64,000 bases of DNA from Piper betle. Its lineage: Eukaryota; Streptophyta; Magnoliopsida; Piperales; Piperaceae. Made by a program: the position numbers and the translations under genes. The notes beneath the pieces are model-generated. The model was not told where the DNA came from, ran no database searches, and worked only from the letters and a program-made list of their open reading frames with translations. Positions 1-12,188 of the stretch are shown piece after piece. How positions within the stretch are numbered: position 1 is the stretch's first letter; every line of letters starts with the position of its first letter. The stretch covers positions 1 to 64,000 of the forward strand of contig JAURVB010013513.1 in assembly GCA_033002965.1 (NCBI GenBank), read 5' to 3'.

Positions 1-263
1 TCAAAATCTCTTATTCGTGAGAATTGAAGAGTACCCTCAAATAAGTTTGAACCACTTCAGCTCTGGGCAACGTTGTATGACAAACAAAAGTTGGCTACTT
101 CACAGAGATTAATGGCAATAACAAGAACTGTATTAAGCACCCAAATTTGCCACAGCTTCCCCTTCCTAAAACATGAACACCACACCTTTCCAATATAAAC
201 CTTTCTGCCCATCAAATACTCAAAATCGTAGGAGTACACATTTTACAAAGGCTACGAAGAATC
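1..263 (-). other. 3' flank / 3' UTR of the beta-adaptin gene
   Basis: This stretch lies directly downstream of the stop codon of the minus-strand adaptin gene. It has no recognisable coding similarity on either strand and probably holds the 3' UTR and the start of the intergenic DNA. No unambiguous polyadenylation signal was pinned down, so the end of the transcript is not placed. Confidence 0.5.
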
Positions 264-3200
264 TTAAATAAAACAATCATTGAAGGAGAGTATCAATAGC
301 TTCAAAAAGATCGGTGCCATTTCTGGATTAGGTGTCTTGATGGCACATTTGATACCAGGTATTCCAATAACACCCGTAAGCTCAATCAAAAATAAAAAAT
401 TCTGTGAGGCCTTGGCAGATAGATATAGAACTTCCCGGTTCATGTTTCTTCGTTTAGCTATGAAGAACATATTTGAGGCACCCAGTTTCTCCGCAGTAGC
501 ATCAATGCTATATATAACATGGCTGGAGAAGTCCTTGGCGATCTCATTGGAGTCAGGTAGAGTCTTCCAAGTCTGTAAACAGTAATTGGGAGCACACAAA
601 AGACAAATTTAGTAAAAATTGTTCCCAAAAAAGGCTCCAAATATACAACCTTCAATTGTTAAAAAGAAAGAATGTCTAAAACTATAACCCCTTAAGTGTG
701 TAATACAAAATAGGAGCCACCTTAGAACTACATGCCAAAGTAACCCTGTAATAATAACATTTCAAAAATGTAACAGCTAGGCATTTGACTATCAGACCCT
801 TGAATCAACAAAAAAATAGAACCTACACTATGTAAACAGATAAATAGTTACCTCCAAAAATGTTGCCCGTTCCATTTTTCCATCCTCGGTGAAAAATACA
901 TGGAGGGAAATCTTATCATTGAAGTACCATACTGGCTGTTGATTGTTCTTCACTGCTACCTGAAGAAGAGTTGTTGGAGGTCCGGGAGACATATTTTGAA
1001 AAATAACCATGGGTAACAAAGTCGCCACAGAAGCTCCAGGTTGCAAATGTGGAACCTAAAGAGCAAACAGTCAACACTTCCTCTCACTTGAAAAAGCAGC
1101 TCATAAATGTGTCAATCAAAATGCATTGTTGGAAAGTTTTTCATCTGGAAATTAGTCAGTGATAGAAAAATAACTCCAAATCAACTGGTTACCTGAAGAG
1201 GTCCAGCAGCTGCGAGCCCAAAAGTGTTTTTGTTGAATTGTATCATAAATCCATCTAGAGAAATCTGAGAATAATTTTCAAATAACATGCTGTAAAATAC
1301 TTGGGCATCAAGACGGACAAGTTGTGCACTGATTTGGAGTCCTTGACCAGTTGATGATGGTAGTAGTATAGGTAATGGGGGGCTGAAAATATGAACAAAC
1401 AAAACAAATAAATAATTAAAATGCACCAAACAAAGAGGGAACGAAAGAAATTACAAAATATAATTTAATCCATCTATGGCTTCATGATTACCAATTAAAT
1501 CAATCCTGGTAAAAGAAGGCAACAAAAGAGAACCAAAATTCACAATCTAGATCAAATTTAATAAACAAGCAATCCTTCAAGGTCAAGTCAATGATGTTAC
1601 AGCTAGCTTAACAAGTTATGTGCATTCATCAATAATCGTGCCAATCTCAGCAAAATCACATTTTCTTCATGTCATTCACGTACTTGAGACAACTGATTTC
1701 AATACCTGGTGGGTGGTGCTGTTGGCTGATCGACTGGGACAAGAGCACCATCCAAGCCTATTAAGTCCCCAAGTAAGTCTGGCACAGGAACTGCAGCTGA
1801 TGAAGCTTGCGCTCCAGTAGTTGTTTGTTGGAACTGAGGAGAAACACCACCAGAACTAGTTGCTGGTGCAGACTCCACAGCATGAGCAGGTGATTCAGAG
1901 AAACCAGCTTCACTACCATCAAGGTATTCCTCTTCAGTTTGAATCGCAGTCTTAACACGAGTTACAAATGCATCCGGAGGTTTGTGATACACAGAAGCCA
2001 GGGTAGCAATATTTGCAAGAAGTTCATCCAACAGAGATTGATCGAGTTGGTTTGAATCATCATTAATTACTGGCTTTTCAGCTAAAACAACATCTTTAGC
2101 AGCCTAAAATAAACAATAGCTTTCGTCAAGCAAAACCAAATGACAATACAATGATTTACTTAAAACACAGCAAAAAACCTCAGGATCCGTTGAAAGAAGG
2201 CGCCAGTAGATATAGGCACGGTCACGAAGATCTGGATTGTCAGTTTCTACAGTGGCATTATTTAGCACAACCTGTAATAGGTACAAATCAAAAAATGTAG
2301 ATAAAAGAATTTTTCCCTGAACTGAGGAAAAAAAGAAATTGAAAAATATTGAATGTAATATGTCAATCCAGACATGCCAGATAATGCACAGAAGAATGAA
2401 TGGAAACAAAAACTGTCCACATAACAGAATAACTACCAAACATACCTGAATCATCTGCTGAGGGGCCTCAGTTGGCTTCTTGAGGAACAATTTGACTGTT
2501 GCAGTCAATAACTGCAACTGCACAAGGGGCGGCTCTTCTGGAAAACTCTCCAAGAAGCCTTCAAGGAGTTCGTCAGCGTTATCAATTCTTTCTGCATATT
2601 CTCCAATGATCCAGATCATAGATGCCTAACAAACCACCAATGCACAGAGACAACCTAAGTTTGACTTGCTCATGCTGACTACAGAAACCAAAATGAAGAA
2701 GAATAAATACCTTAGCTTCTGGCTCATCAAGAGTGTCCAAACTCTCACATAGGGTGGCAATAATAGATTCATATCTGCAGAGCATTATTAAAAAGTATAA
2801 AACATGTCTCTCAGAATAGGAATGCTTGTCCACAGCACCTTCAAAGTACTTACGTATTGGGATATCTCCTAAATATGTCCTTTATAACAATAATAGCCTC
2901 CTGAACGACATAATTCACTTTGATTTTAATCAGCTCTAGAAGCACGCTTATACACCTTTCTGCAGCTCTTTCTAATTTGATGGCACAGCGCCCAATGGCA
3001 CGGACAGCTTTCCTAACAAAATCTACATCTACTTCTGTTGCATACTCCTTAAATTCCAAAAGGACCTGCTCATCCAAGGAGGAAAAAGAATAGAAGGGAT
3101 AAAGTCAATGTAAGAGGAAAACAGCATAAACTTCAATTAGATGCTTCTAAAGTTCCTAGGACCTCATCAATGAAGGAAGTATTTCCTTAAAAATATTTTA

Positions 3201-6200
3201 TCAGGCATAAAAGTTAATCTAAGCTGAAAATGAATTATTAATAAACCAAATTTTCCAATCCCAGTCATATAAAAAATATTACTTTCTCCCTTCTACAATC
3301 GCATTGCTTCAGAAAAATAACCAGTGAGCCTAAAAAGAAGATTTCTTTCATAATAATCAGCAGGTTATAAATAACAGGAGTAAAGACGAAGGTTTCTTAA
3401 TTAATCAAAGAATACTTTGACCAATGCCATATGAGCAGCAATTTGTCCTACACATTTGTGGCATATTTTCGACGATAAAATTGAACTAGGAAAGATCTTT
3501 ACTTGGTCAATATTTCTCTCTGATGCAAGTTTTATCATTATCTCCAATTTTTCCATTTTCACATAAATAGGGTCGTTGTACTTGCAGAAGAAAACCTGCA
3601 ACAAAGATCCGAGAGGGTGTAAATTAGCAGAAGGTAATTTATGACAAGGTTGTTAGGAAAATATGTCTCCACCATCAGAGATTACCTTGATTTCATGTGC
3701 AAGGATAGTTGACCTTTTCTGAACAATAAGGTTGATATTTCTCAATGCAACATACTGCATTTCAGGCTCTGCAGATAGCAAAGTCACCAAAGGTGGTGCC
3801 ATCTTCTTGCAGAGATTTCTGACCACATCAGTGCTAGTAATGAGTTCCATTTGTAGAAGGATCATCTACAAAAAATCCACATGGCAGAATATGCACGCAA
3901 AGAATGAATATTGGTAGAAAAAAAAAATTATTTAGTAAAATGTGCCCTGCCAGTGAGCCATATTCTTGTAAAAAAAGGATGATTAAAAACACATGCAGGA
4001 AAACGACAACTAGAAGAAAAATAAATTTCTTGCCTAAAGTATATAAGTAGATAATAGTAGGGCAAACTTTAGAAGATGAACATCTTCAAACTTCTTCTTA
4101 TTCTTCAATCGGATACCCTAAACGTGTTGGCAAAATTTTTATGGCCGGATGCCCTTCTTGATATTGATCTGATAGCTAATGCTGCTCTCATTTGTTGAAG
4201 TCACTTCACTCATATAAACCAACAACATAAACTGAATTAACATTTCATAAGTGTCATCACAGAATAATAATTTGGTAAGTGTTCCACAGTTATAGATTCA
4301 TCATACATGTAAAGAAGCTCCTTTGCTTGGTTTAATTCTTTAAACTTCCAGTACCCTGGGGAAGTCTACAATGAACCTAGAAATATATACACAAAGGTAT
4401 GGAAATGAAATCCCAAAACATAAACTGCTCAACCTACCAAGCCTCCATGAGTCAACCTCGGGATACTATCGTCAAATGAAAGCACAAACGTTATATGCAC
4501 AAACCTGCTATGTAATGTCAATATATCTCAAAATATTTCCACCATCCATGTCCTCATCAGTAAGAGGCTCAAATCCAAACAGACTAAAATGCAAAAGGTA
4601 AATTTAGGACAAAAAGGTTGTTGAACCTTCCTGGATGCAAATGACAAAAGCTTATTGATTATATTTTGGTTCATTCTTACAAAACCTCCATTGTTACTAG
4701 ATAAGAAATTCTCCGGCGCACAAAATAGTTATACTTGGGAGATAATAAGTGAACTTTAAAAGGGATCGCCAATCTAATCCCAGATCAATCATCATGATCA
4801 TCTCCTTAATCATCTATTTAATCCAAGACAAATATATATTCAAGAAATAGAGCCTCATTAATAAAATTGTAAATGGAACCATCACAAAAGCTCTTCGTTT
4901 TGCCTTGTTAAATGAACATTATCAAATTCTCAAATATTACCTTAACAGCAGATAGCACAACAGCACAATTAGCATGTTGCAGACGAGGTGTGACTCTTTC
5001 CACAATATTTTCAGCTTCTCGTGCATCAGCTGCCTTATACTTGGAGAGTGCATCCAAAATGAACACCTGACCCCACCTGCATTCATTAAGAGATCCTTCA
5101 TACATCTAATATCAACTTATGAAGAGTAAAAAGAATGTTCAATTTATGTTGGCTGTTCAAAGGAAAAATAGCTTCACCCATCCAACCATAAACATTACAA
5201 TTTCATAGCAACAAATTGCTAGCCCCATTATGCATCAATACAAAATATATCATTCTCATTTCCCTAGAGTATCATCACGCAAAGGTTTCCTCACCACATC
5301 AACCTTTCATACATAAGTTAGCCTTTCCAAGCCATATAGTATAAGCACAACTATAATTGAAGGAAACATCAAAAATTAAAATGTACATGCTTTTTTCTAT
5401 TTTCTTTGGAGAAGTGCATTATGAAAGACTTCAGTTTAGATCTATTACTTAATCAATAGGTAGACACAATATTATTGCATTCAACCCAGCCAATCTAGGC
5501 TATGGTTTAGATTATGATATCCCAATGCTGAAAATTATGATGGCACCTGATCTCAAATCAATGGGGTCAAGGGCAAGTACCAACGGTGTAAAAAATCAAG
5601 CACTAGTGTCTAAGCACAAATGGAGTTTGTGTTTGGAATATTGTATTAATCTAAAATCCACTTGAAAACCTCATACAACAATGACACTATTAATGACAAA
5701 AATAAAACTTGGAGTAGTTGCTTGGGTGTTTAAGTAAATATTAAGTGGTTTCCTTCTCTAATAGCTCAAAATTTTGGGACAATTAATTAGACTATCTAAA
5801 ATTTATATGCCATCAAAGCCAAAGGGCAAGGGGGGTTGAATTTCATTGGCAATATAATCCCAGAAAAATATTAATTTACCCTATGTGCCCAATGGACTAT
5901 TTGTCCCATGTTTTCCACATGCTGGGCCTTAAAAGTTTGCTTGCACACGAGGAGGGGGAGGGTTTAAGTAAATATTAAGTGGTACCCTTTCCCATCAGTT
6001 TGAGCTTTTGGTATAAATAATCAGACCATCTAAAATTTAGAGGGTGATTAATATCTAACCAACAACTATTTCTGGAATAATGGATAGGTAACTGAAGTAG
6101 GATGTGATATAGACAAGAACAATATCCACAGATTTCTGCAATGTGAATATAAGGATGCATGCCGATTTTATACAAGTAGTGAGTTCACCAGCTGAAAAAA

Positions 6201-7913
6201 TCATTTTGAAAGTTTGGATTGGGTGAAATGAGAATGTTAACATGGATGCATCATGTATGGGAACACTAGAAAGTATCATGTGACAAAGAGAAAGATTGGA
6301 GGTTGCAACACTTGAACATAAAGTACGAGAAAGTATGTTGCATGATTAGTGGATATTCAAATAACCATGTATATTGCAGTGAGAAAGAGCACGAAATGGC
6401 ATTTGACAAAGGTAGTACGAAATAATATGAAGTCATTCTAAGTAATACACATGCTTTCAAGACCATCATGGATGAATATGATTTTTGTTCTCCACCACAA
6501 TTATTTGGTAATTAGTGATCAGTAGGGTACCTTATCAAGTAAACAAACAGGTAAAAACACATTTCATACTTACTCTGTGCATTCATTAAGAGCTGTCAAT
6601 AGCTTTGACAGTGTATTATTTGTGACCTCAAAGATTGCACGACTACTATTTTCTTGAATCTCAGCAAGGGCTGCTACTGCATTAGCTACCACCATTGGGT
6701 TATTGTCAGAAATCAAATCCTTTAAAGTTTCAAGGAATCCCCTGTCTTCTACAAGCTCAGCATTTATGTCATAGAGCTTGGCAACACAAATAGCAGCTGT
6801 CTTTCGAACATAAGGATCATCATCCTGTCAAATAAAATAGCAGTATGAAAAAAGAGGCATTAGGTGTCTAGGATATTTGGGACCTTTGAACAGATCGCAC
6901 TAAGCACTCAGAGCACAAAAACCTTAAGACATCTTTGGAGAGGATCACATAAATATTCTGTAATTTTGTCAACCCGTATGCATCCCATAGTACGAACAGC
7001 CAAAGCACGAATTAGGGGATTAGGATCCTGAGAGTCCTGTAAAATAAGCAAGGTACATAAAGAGGTACTTGTCAGAACGAACATATTTGCCATGAAGAAA
7101 AAATTTACGAAAAACTATTCAATTGAGAGGTATTATAGCATGTATTTTTCTCTGCAACAAATTATATTGTCAGTAAAACAATATGATTATCTGCAAGTCC
7201 AGCGATAACTTAAGTTCCTCCCTTCAAAGAAGCTGGGAAACAAAATCCATCGACTAAACACAACATAACACAGGCTCGTAAAATTGATCACTGACCTTGA
7301 CAAAAGTGTTGACTGCAAGAATGGCAAGATCAGGCTGGCTTTTGGCATAGTTAATAAGGTACAAGTACACAAGTTTCTTTAGCTCCAAATTTTCAGTCTG
7401 CATGCAGTTGACAACATCTGTAAATAAAGACGAGACATCCTTTCCGACCGTCATTGCCGCAATGACCTTCTTCACAGCATCTTTCCTCTTATCCTGAAAA
7501 CGACAAGATAGCATTGGATATGATCAACCCGGCCGTGCCTCTATAACTACGAATCATCTCCTTCCACACATACACACACAAAAACATTTTGAAGTACACC
7601 CATTTCCAACATCTACAGAAAGAATTTGCAGATCCAAAAATGTAAGTAGCAATCAATGTTTGACCTTTTCCTCATTTAACTAACAGCATAGCGGGAGAAT
7701 AGATCTGACGCGATCCAACAAGATCGTGCTTAAATTAAAGTAAGTCGAATAAAAAAACCATACTAAATTCGAAATCTAACAAAAAAAATTAAATAGAAAA
7801 GAAAAGAGAGGAAAGGAGAAGAAAACCTTGTATTGGGAATTGAGCTCTTCTTTGAGTTCAGGGATCTCGCCCTTCTTGGTGGTGGAGAAGTACTTGGAGT
7901 CGTGTCCACTCAT
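264..7913 (-). CDS. AP-1/AP-2 complex beta subunit (beta-adaptin-like protein B/C), 15 exons
   Basis: Large subunit shared in plants by the AP-1 (trans-Golgi) and AP-2 (plasma membrane) clathrin adaptors; it binds clathrin and accessory proteins during vesicle budding. Exons in transcript order: 7913-7827, 7493-7296, 7036-6923, 6824-6574, 5076-4941, 3865-3686, 3595-3503, 3065-2854, 2774-2711, 2625-2446, 2271-2179, 2103-1706, 1382-1193, 1055-852, 572-264. All introns are GT-AG and the sum is 2709 nt (902 aa), close to the ~890 aa of plant homologues. The start gives [20 protein letters not shown], the conserved N-terminus. Residues ~10-560 form the helical adaptin trunk (e.g. [29 protein letters not shown]). 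A Ser/Ala/Gln/Pro-rich hinge follows, with a clathrin-box-like DLLGDL at ~645-650. The ear domain follows from ~670 ([27 protein letters not shown]). The B and C paralogues of Arabidopsis cannot be told apart here. Odd point: the C-terminus reads ...[15 protein letters not shown] because the frame shifts at 304-308. Confidence 0.96.
5730..6045. repeat. Repeat fragments inside adaptin intron 4
   Basis: Intron 4 (5077-6573) is the longest, ~1.5 kb. It contains two related segments, at about 5731-5812 and 5963-6045. Both begin with the same stretch (AAGTAAATATTAAGTGGT) and both end near CATCTAAAATTTA or a close variant. They look like two partial copies of a dispersed transposon-derived repeat. 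The family was not identified. Confidence 0.55.
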
Positions 7914-8125
7914 CTTCGCCTACTTCTTCGCCGGTAGCAGAAAAAGAGAAGAAGATGAAGAGAAGAGATGGATCCGTCGCCTCTTCCTATTTCCTCCACC
8001 CTTTCCCTCTCCCCGCCCCATTTTCTTCCTTTCCAGATTCGTAGTCTCCCCCGACCGTATCCGAGTCCACTTTGGATCCGATTAACCATCAATGCTGCCA
8101 TCTCATCGCTACATTTAAATATTCA
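7914..8125 (-). promoter_or_regulatory. 5' UTR and core promoter region of the beta-adaptin gene
   Basis: Upstream of the ATG at 7913, the coding strand has a purine-rich leader (GGAGGAAATAGGAAGAGGCG and GAAGAAGATG-type runs, 7930-8040). A TATA-like TATTTAAAT lies at about 8115-8123, followed within ~30 nt by a plausible start region. GC content falls sharply beyond 8130, marking the end of gene-associated DNA. The transcription start is inferred from position only. Confidence 0.45.
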
Positions 8126-8680
8126 ATAATGATCTATGTTAAATATTGTACAAAATCGAAGTTTAAAATTTTTTGGCCAATTATTACTTTTAAATGAAAA
8201 TAACAAATATCATTTTTAATTTTAACATGGAATATCAATACATTGATTATATAAATATATCAAAACTATTTTTAGTTTGACGTTAAAAAAATAATAGTAT
8301 TAATGAATAAGTATTAATAAGTAAAATTTTAATATTTAAATAGAATTTATCATTTTTTAAGAATTTTGTTTGGATATATTATACTTTTAAATTTTTTCAT
8401 AATAAATATAAATAAATAAATTGAAATCTTATATCACATAGAAATCCTAAATTAATATGTAAAAATTATAAATTAAACATGTATTATTAAGTAACAAATT
8501 TACTTTGAATAATACAATTGAAATTTTAAATTATAAATAGAATTTACAGGTTTTCATGATTCTTATTTAGTTAGAATTATACTTTATTATTTTTTTAATA
8601 AATAATAATAATAGAAGTTTTAAATTAAGCAAGTTAGCCCATAGAGCTATTATACGCAAGATTTAACAACACAAGAAAAG
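8126..8680. other. AT-rich intergenic DNA, nothing recognised
   Basis: Very AT-rich sequence with many short A and T runs and no usable reading frame on either strand. No repeat family was recognised. It separates the adaptin promoter from the first transposon. Confidence 0.6.
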
Positions 8681-8849
8681 ATGAGAGGTAGGGGTGGGCA
8701 TCGGTCGGACAGGCATCGGACAAGTTATTGTCCGTGTCTGTCCGAAATTTCGTCGGACAAAATTTGTCCGACCGAATTATTGTCCGACTTGTCCGTCGGG
8801 CCCGAACAGTGTCCGCGGACCGTCCGAAATCAAAAAAAAATGGCACTGT

Positions 8850-9250
8850 TTCGTCGCCGCCGCCCTGCTCGTCGCCTCTGCCGCCCTGCGCGCCGTCGCC
8901 TCTGCCGCCCTGCTCGTCGCCTCGCCGCCTGCTCGTCGCCTCCGCCGCTCGCGTCGCCCCGCTGCCTCCGCCGGCCTCTGGGTGCAGCGAAACCCCTCCG
9001 CCGCCCTGCTCGTCGCCTCTGCCGCCCTGCTCGTCGCCTCTGCCACCCTGCTCGTCGCCTCCGCCGCCCTGCGCGCCGTCGCCGCAGCCCTGCTCGTCGC
9101 CCCGCTGCCTCCGCCGGTCTCTGCGCGCAGCGAAACCCCTCCGCCGCGCCTGCCTCCGCCCTCCGCCTGCCCTCAGACGCCCCTGCCCGCCCGCCCTCAG
9201 ACGCCCCTGCCTCCCGCCGCCAGCGCCTGCCCTCCCTCCGCCAGCGCCTG
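8850..9250. repeat. GC-rich imperfect tandem repeats inside the DNA transposon
   Basis: A roughly 24-30 bp unit built on GCCCTGCTCGTCGCCTC plus TGCC/CGCC spacers recurs many times, in strong contrast to the AT-rich surroundings. The region is open in several frames on both strands simply because stop codons are rare in it. The predicted products are low-complexity Arg/Pro/Ala or Gly/Asp/Glu/Gln strings, so no gene is called. Confidence 0.75.
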
Positions 9251-9259
9251 CCACCGGCG

Positions 9260-9680
9260 TCGCGGTGACTCGTCGGTGGCTGGTGGTGGTCGAGATGTCA
9301 CGGCGACGGTACGGCTGGGCGGGGCGGCGTCGATCAGTGGCGGGATGGCGGCGGCGACGACGATAGGGTTTGGGGGGGTTTTGGGGGAGAAGATGATCGG
9401 TGGCAAACTCGTAAATAAGACTTGACTCGATACCGGCACGAGTCAACAATAATACCTAACTCAGAATAAAATCTTCAAAAAATCCAAACAAATCAGGAAA
9501 AATCCCATAAAATAAAATAAAGACCACAACATCTAAATGATGTATAACTAATAATTCTACCCTATAACGCGTCTTAATGTATTATTTAGCCTAAAATAAT
9601 TCTATTCGACTCAAAAATAACGGTCGAATCGATCGGTTCGGACTATAAATCCCTAACTTAGGACACGGGTTTTATAGAGG
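9260..9680 (+). repeat. Fragment of a long Gypsy-type LTR captured in the DNA transposon
   Basis: This block aligns by eye with the right part of the solo LTR at 23379-26286. Shared landmarks in the same order are GGCTGGGCGGGGCGGCGT-like DNA, TAGGGTTT, a GACTTGACTCGATACC/TTGACTTGATTCCTACTC segment followed by CGAGTCAA, AATAAAATAAA, ACGCGTC-TAA, GGTCGAA and a terminal ACGGGTTTTA. The LTR start (TGTAAC) is absent, so only the 3' portion is present. Confidence 0.7.
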
Positions 9681-10345
9681 GAATTGAAAGTTATGAAACT
9701 ATTTATTTATGGAAGAATATTGAAGAGAAATGTCTTAATTTCAAAATGAAGAAGACAAAAAACATGAATAATTAATTTTTTTGTATTTTTTCATGTAGGT
9801 GAGTTATATTGGATGAAGAATTAACTATTAAAATATTTTATCTTTGAAGTATATGTAATATTAGAGTATATTTTGATGTCAATGATTATTTTAAAATTTT
9901 TATACATTGACTATTTTTTGTTTGACTTTAAAAATTGAGAACATGCTAATTAAATTATAAGTGGTTTGATATAATTATTAATATGAAGGTATAGCTCTAA
10001 ATTCTTAAATGTAAGAATGACTTTTATCTTTTTTCTATGTATGTCATTTTTTGTTATTTTAGATATTAAATATCAAATTTTATGTATAAACTTAATAAAT
10101 TTTACTGTATATTATATTTTAAAATTTTCATAAATTATAATATTAGCTTTACAAATATTGAAGATATTATATTATTGATATAAAATATCGGACACTCGGT
10201 CGGTCGTTCGGTCGGACAAAGAAATGTCCATGTTTGGTTTGTTTTAATTCGGTCGGATTCGGTCGGTTAAATTCGGTCGGACATACTTCGGACTTCGGTC
10301 GGACGGACAAATTCGGACGTCCACGCCCACCCCTAAATTGAGAGG

Positions 10346-11100
10346 CAATAAGAACAAATAAAACTTCACCACTTAACGTAAGGGGACAGAATGATGTAAA
10401 CATATGTTAATACCATAAACATTAAATTAAAAAATATAATTAACTATTTTTCATAACTACAAATAGTGAATACTATTTAATTTTAATGAAAAATATCCTT
10501 TTTATGCAATGATTAAATAAAATACTTAAAATAAAAAAAATAATGTATTATATTTTAAAAATATGTACAAACTTTAATCAAGTATATATTAAGAGATAAA
10601 AGATTTTAATTAGATTAAAGCTTTATCATTGAAGTAGAATATATTAGTATTTAGAATTTTTGGTTAAAATTACACGATGAGGTATTTTAACAATAATATA
10701 TAAATAAATACCAAACTTGTATTAAATAAATATTATCAAAATATATAATAAAATTGAAAAGATAAAAGGTATCCTTGACCACATTATAGTTACTGAACCA
10801 AATCGAAATGATACTTTAAAATGTTAATTCATAACCTATTAAAATGTAGATTGACTTACAAGAATCTAAACCATTCAAGACGTTAGAAGACAAAAACCTA
10901 ATATAATCTTTTGCTCGAATAAAATACCTAAAATGCATGCATAAACTCTTAAGGTTGTGCCCAAGAAAATAAGACATCCTAAATAAATCTAAGTTATAAC
11001 GGAGATTAAGATTTTTGGAGAAAATGTAAAAGAGTTTCCCCAATAAGTAGGATGGAGGAAATTTTTTCATAACTTGGATACTTTTACAAATTATAGAAAA
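10346..11100. other. AT-rich DNA, nothing recognised
   Basis: AT-rich sequence with no coding similarity, no clear repeat boundaries and no structured element visible on either strand. Confidence 0.6.
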
Positions 11101-11500
11101 AACAAATACAGATCATTCACATTTTTTACATTTCACACAAAAAAATAATCACGAGGTGTTCCACCTCATTCACATCACATTTATAGATAAATTACATTTT
11201 ATATTCTTTAGGTAGTACCTGGTTTGCCTCGGTCTTCACATGGCCCCTTCACCTTGAAAACAAAACAAATACGGAAGCTCCTTCTGCCCTTTTTCTTCTT
11301 AGCTCCGAGTACATGCACAAGTAGCATGATTTAGTATATCTAAGATTTACTTAACCTTCAATTTTAGAATTCGGGGCTTTGAGAATTCTTACATAAAATA
11401 GGTAAGACCTACATGCCCCAAGGTATTCTATATGCAAAACAAAAAAATACAGATAGGGATAAGTGATAACAAAACATGTATATGGAAATCTGACTTACAT
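11100..11500. repeat. Possible old LTR remnant
   Basis: A weak resemblance to 33060-33220 is visible (a CACTTGGTCTT/GCCTCGGTCTT region, then AAAACAAA, AGTACATGCACA, and a TAGAAT/CTAGAAT...GGCTT segment). It suggests that both are pieces of the same diverged LTR family. No ends or target duplication could be found. Confidence 0.35.
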
Positions 11501-11555
11501 TTCAAAATGGCCCATGGCCACATAATTTATACCAAAACTCTCTAGCCAATAACGT

Positions 11556-12188
11556 TTGTGCGAAAAGGAGAATGAAGATGGATGGGTAAAAATACAAAAA
11601 CCAATTTCTCAATCTGCTCCACCAAAGTATGTTCCAAAACTTCCCTATCCCCATAAAGGCAATAAAGGAGTAGCAAGACATGAAGTTTCGGGAATTTATG
11701 ATCATTTTCAAATTGCTGATAATCAACATCCCATTTGTTGAGGCATTAGAGCAAATGCCGACTACGCCAAATTTATGAAATAGATCTTGTCAAAGAAACA
11801 GAAAATGGAAAAGTTTGAAACAATATCTCTAAATGAGGAGTGCACTGCAGTGTTGCAACGAAAACTACCTTCTAAATTAAAGGATTCTAGTCATTTTATT
11901 ATTCCATGTTATATAGGATCAAGTTTTTCAAGTAAAGATCTTTGTGATGTAGACACTAGCATCAACTTGATGCCTCTATCCATTTATAAAAGGCTAGGAT
12001 TTGGAGAAATGAAACCAACCACTGTGAAATTGCAATTTGCTAACAGAGCATGTATTTTTCCTAATGAAGAGATTGCAAACATCCTAGTGAAGGTGGTTAA
12101 GTTCATATTTCCAATAGTTTTTGTTTTGTTAGACATAGAGGAAGATAAAGATGTACCACTCATCATCGGCAATCCTTTTTACAACTAG
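11556..12188 (+). pseudogene. Athila-type Gypsy gag end and aspartic protease (decayed)
   Basis: The reading contains YVPKLPYP, typical of the gag C-terminus of plant Athila elements, then frame breaks before a longer open stretch (11787-12188). The open stretch holds the LSKKQKMEKFETISLNEEC block and a retropepsin-like domain with SINLMPLSIYKRLGFGEMKP and VPLIIGNPF. The catalytic region reads DVDTS where a D-x-G-A/S motif is expected, so the glycine is lost. The retropepsin would process the Gag-Pol polyprotein. The segment lies upstream of reverse-transcriptase relics in the same orientation. It is not functional. Confidence 0.82.

Larger units (their letters stand above)
8689..10337. mobile_element. 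hAT-like non-autonomous DNA transposon with captured LTR fragment
   Basis: The ends are inverted: TAGGGGTGGGC at 8689-8699 and GCCCACCCCTA at 10325-10335. An 8-bp near-duplication flanks the element (ATGAGAGG at 8681-8688, TTGAGAGG at 10338-10345; 7 of 8 match), the size expected for hAT elements. Both subterminal zones (8700-8830 and 10185-10320) are packed with CGGTCGGAC/GTCCGACCG-type motifs in opposite orientation, the usual layout of transposase-binding repeats. No transposase is encoded. The interior holds a GC-rich tandem region (about 8850-9250) and a block related to the end of a long Gypsy-type LTR (about 9260-9680). The exact termini are uncertain by 2-3 bp because the right end carries extra A residues. 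Confidence 0.7.

Noticed and set aside
280..585. A plus-strand 101-codon open frame antisense to the last adaptin exon
   Set aside because: It is the shadow of a conserved coding exon; the minus-strand translation matches the beta-adaptin ear.
8634..9449. A 271-codon open frame (minus) and overlapping plus-strand frames in the GC-rich DNA transposon
   Set aside because: The frames are open on both strands because the tandem GC-rich repeats lack stops. The product is low-complexity GDEQGG-type sequence with no domain and no splice or start context.
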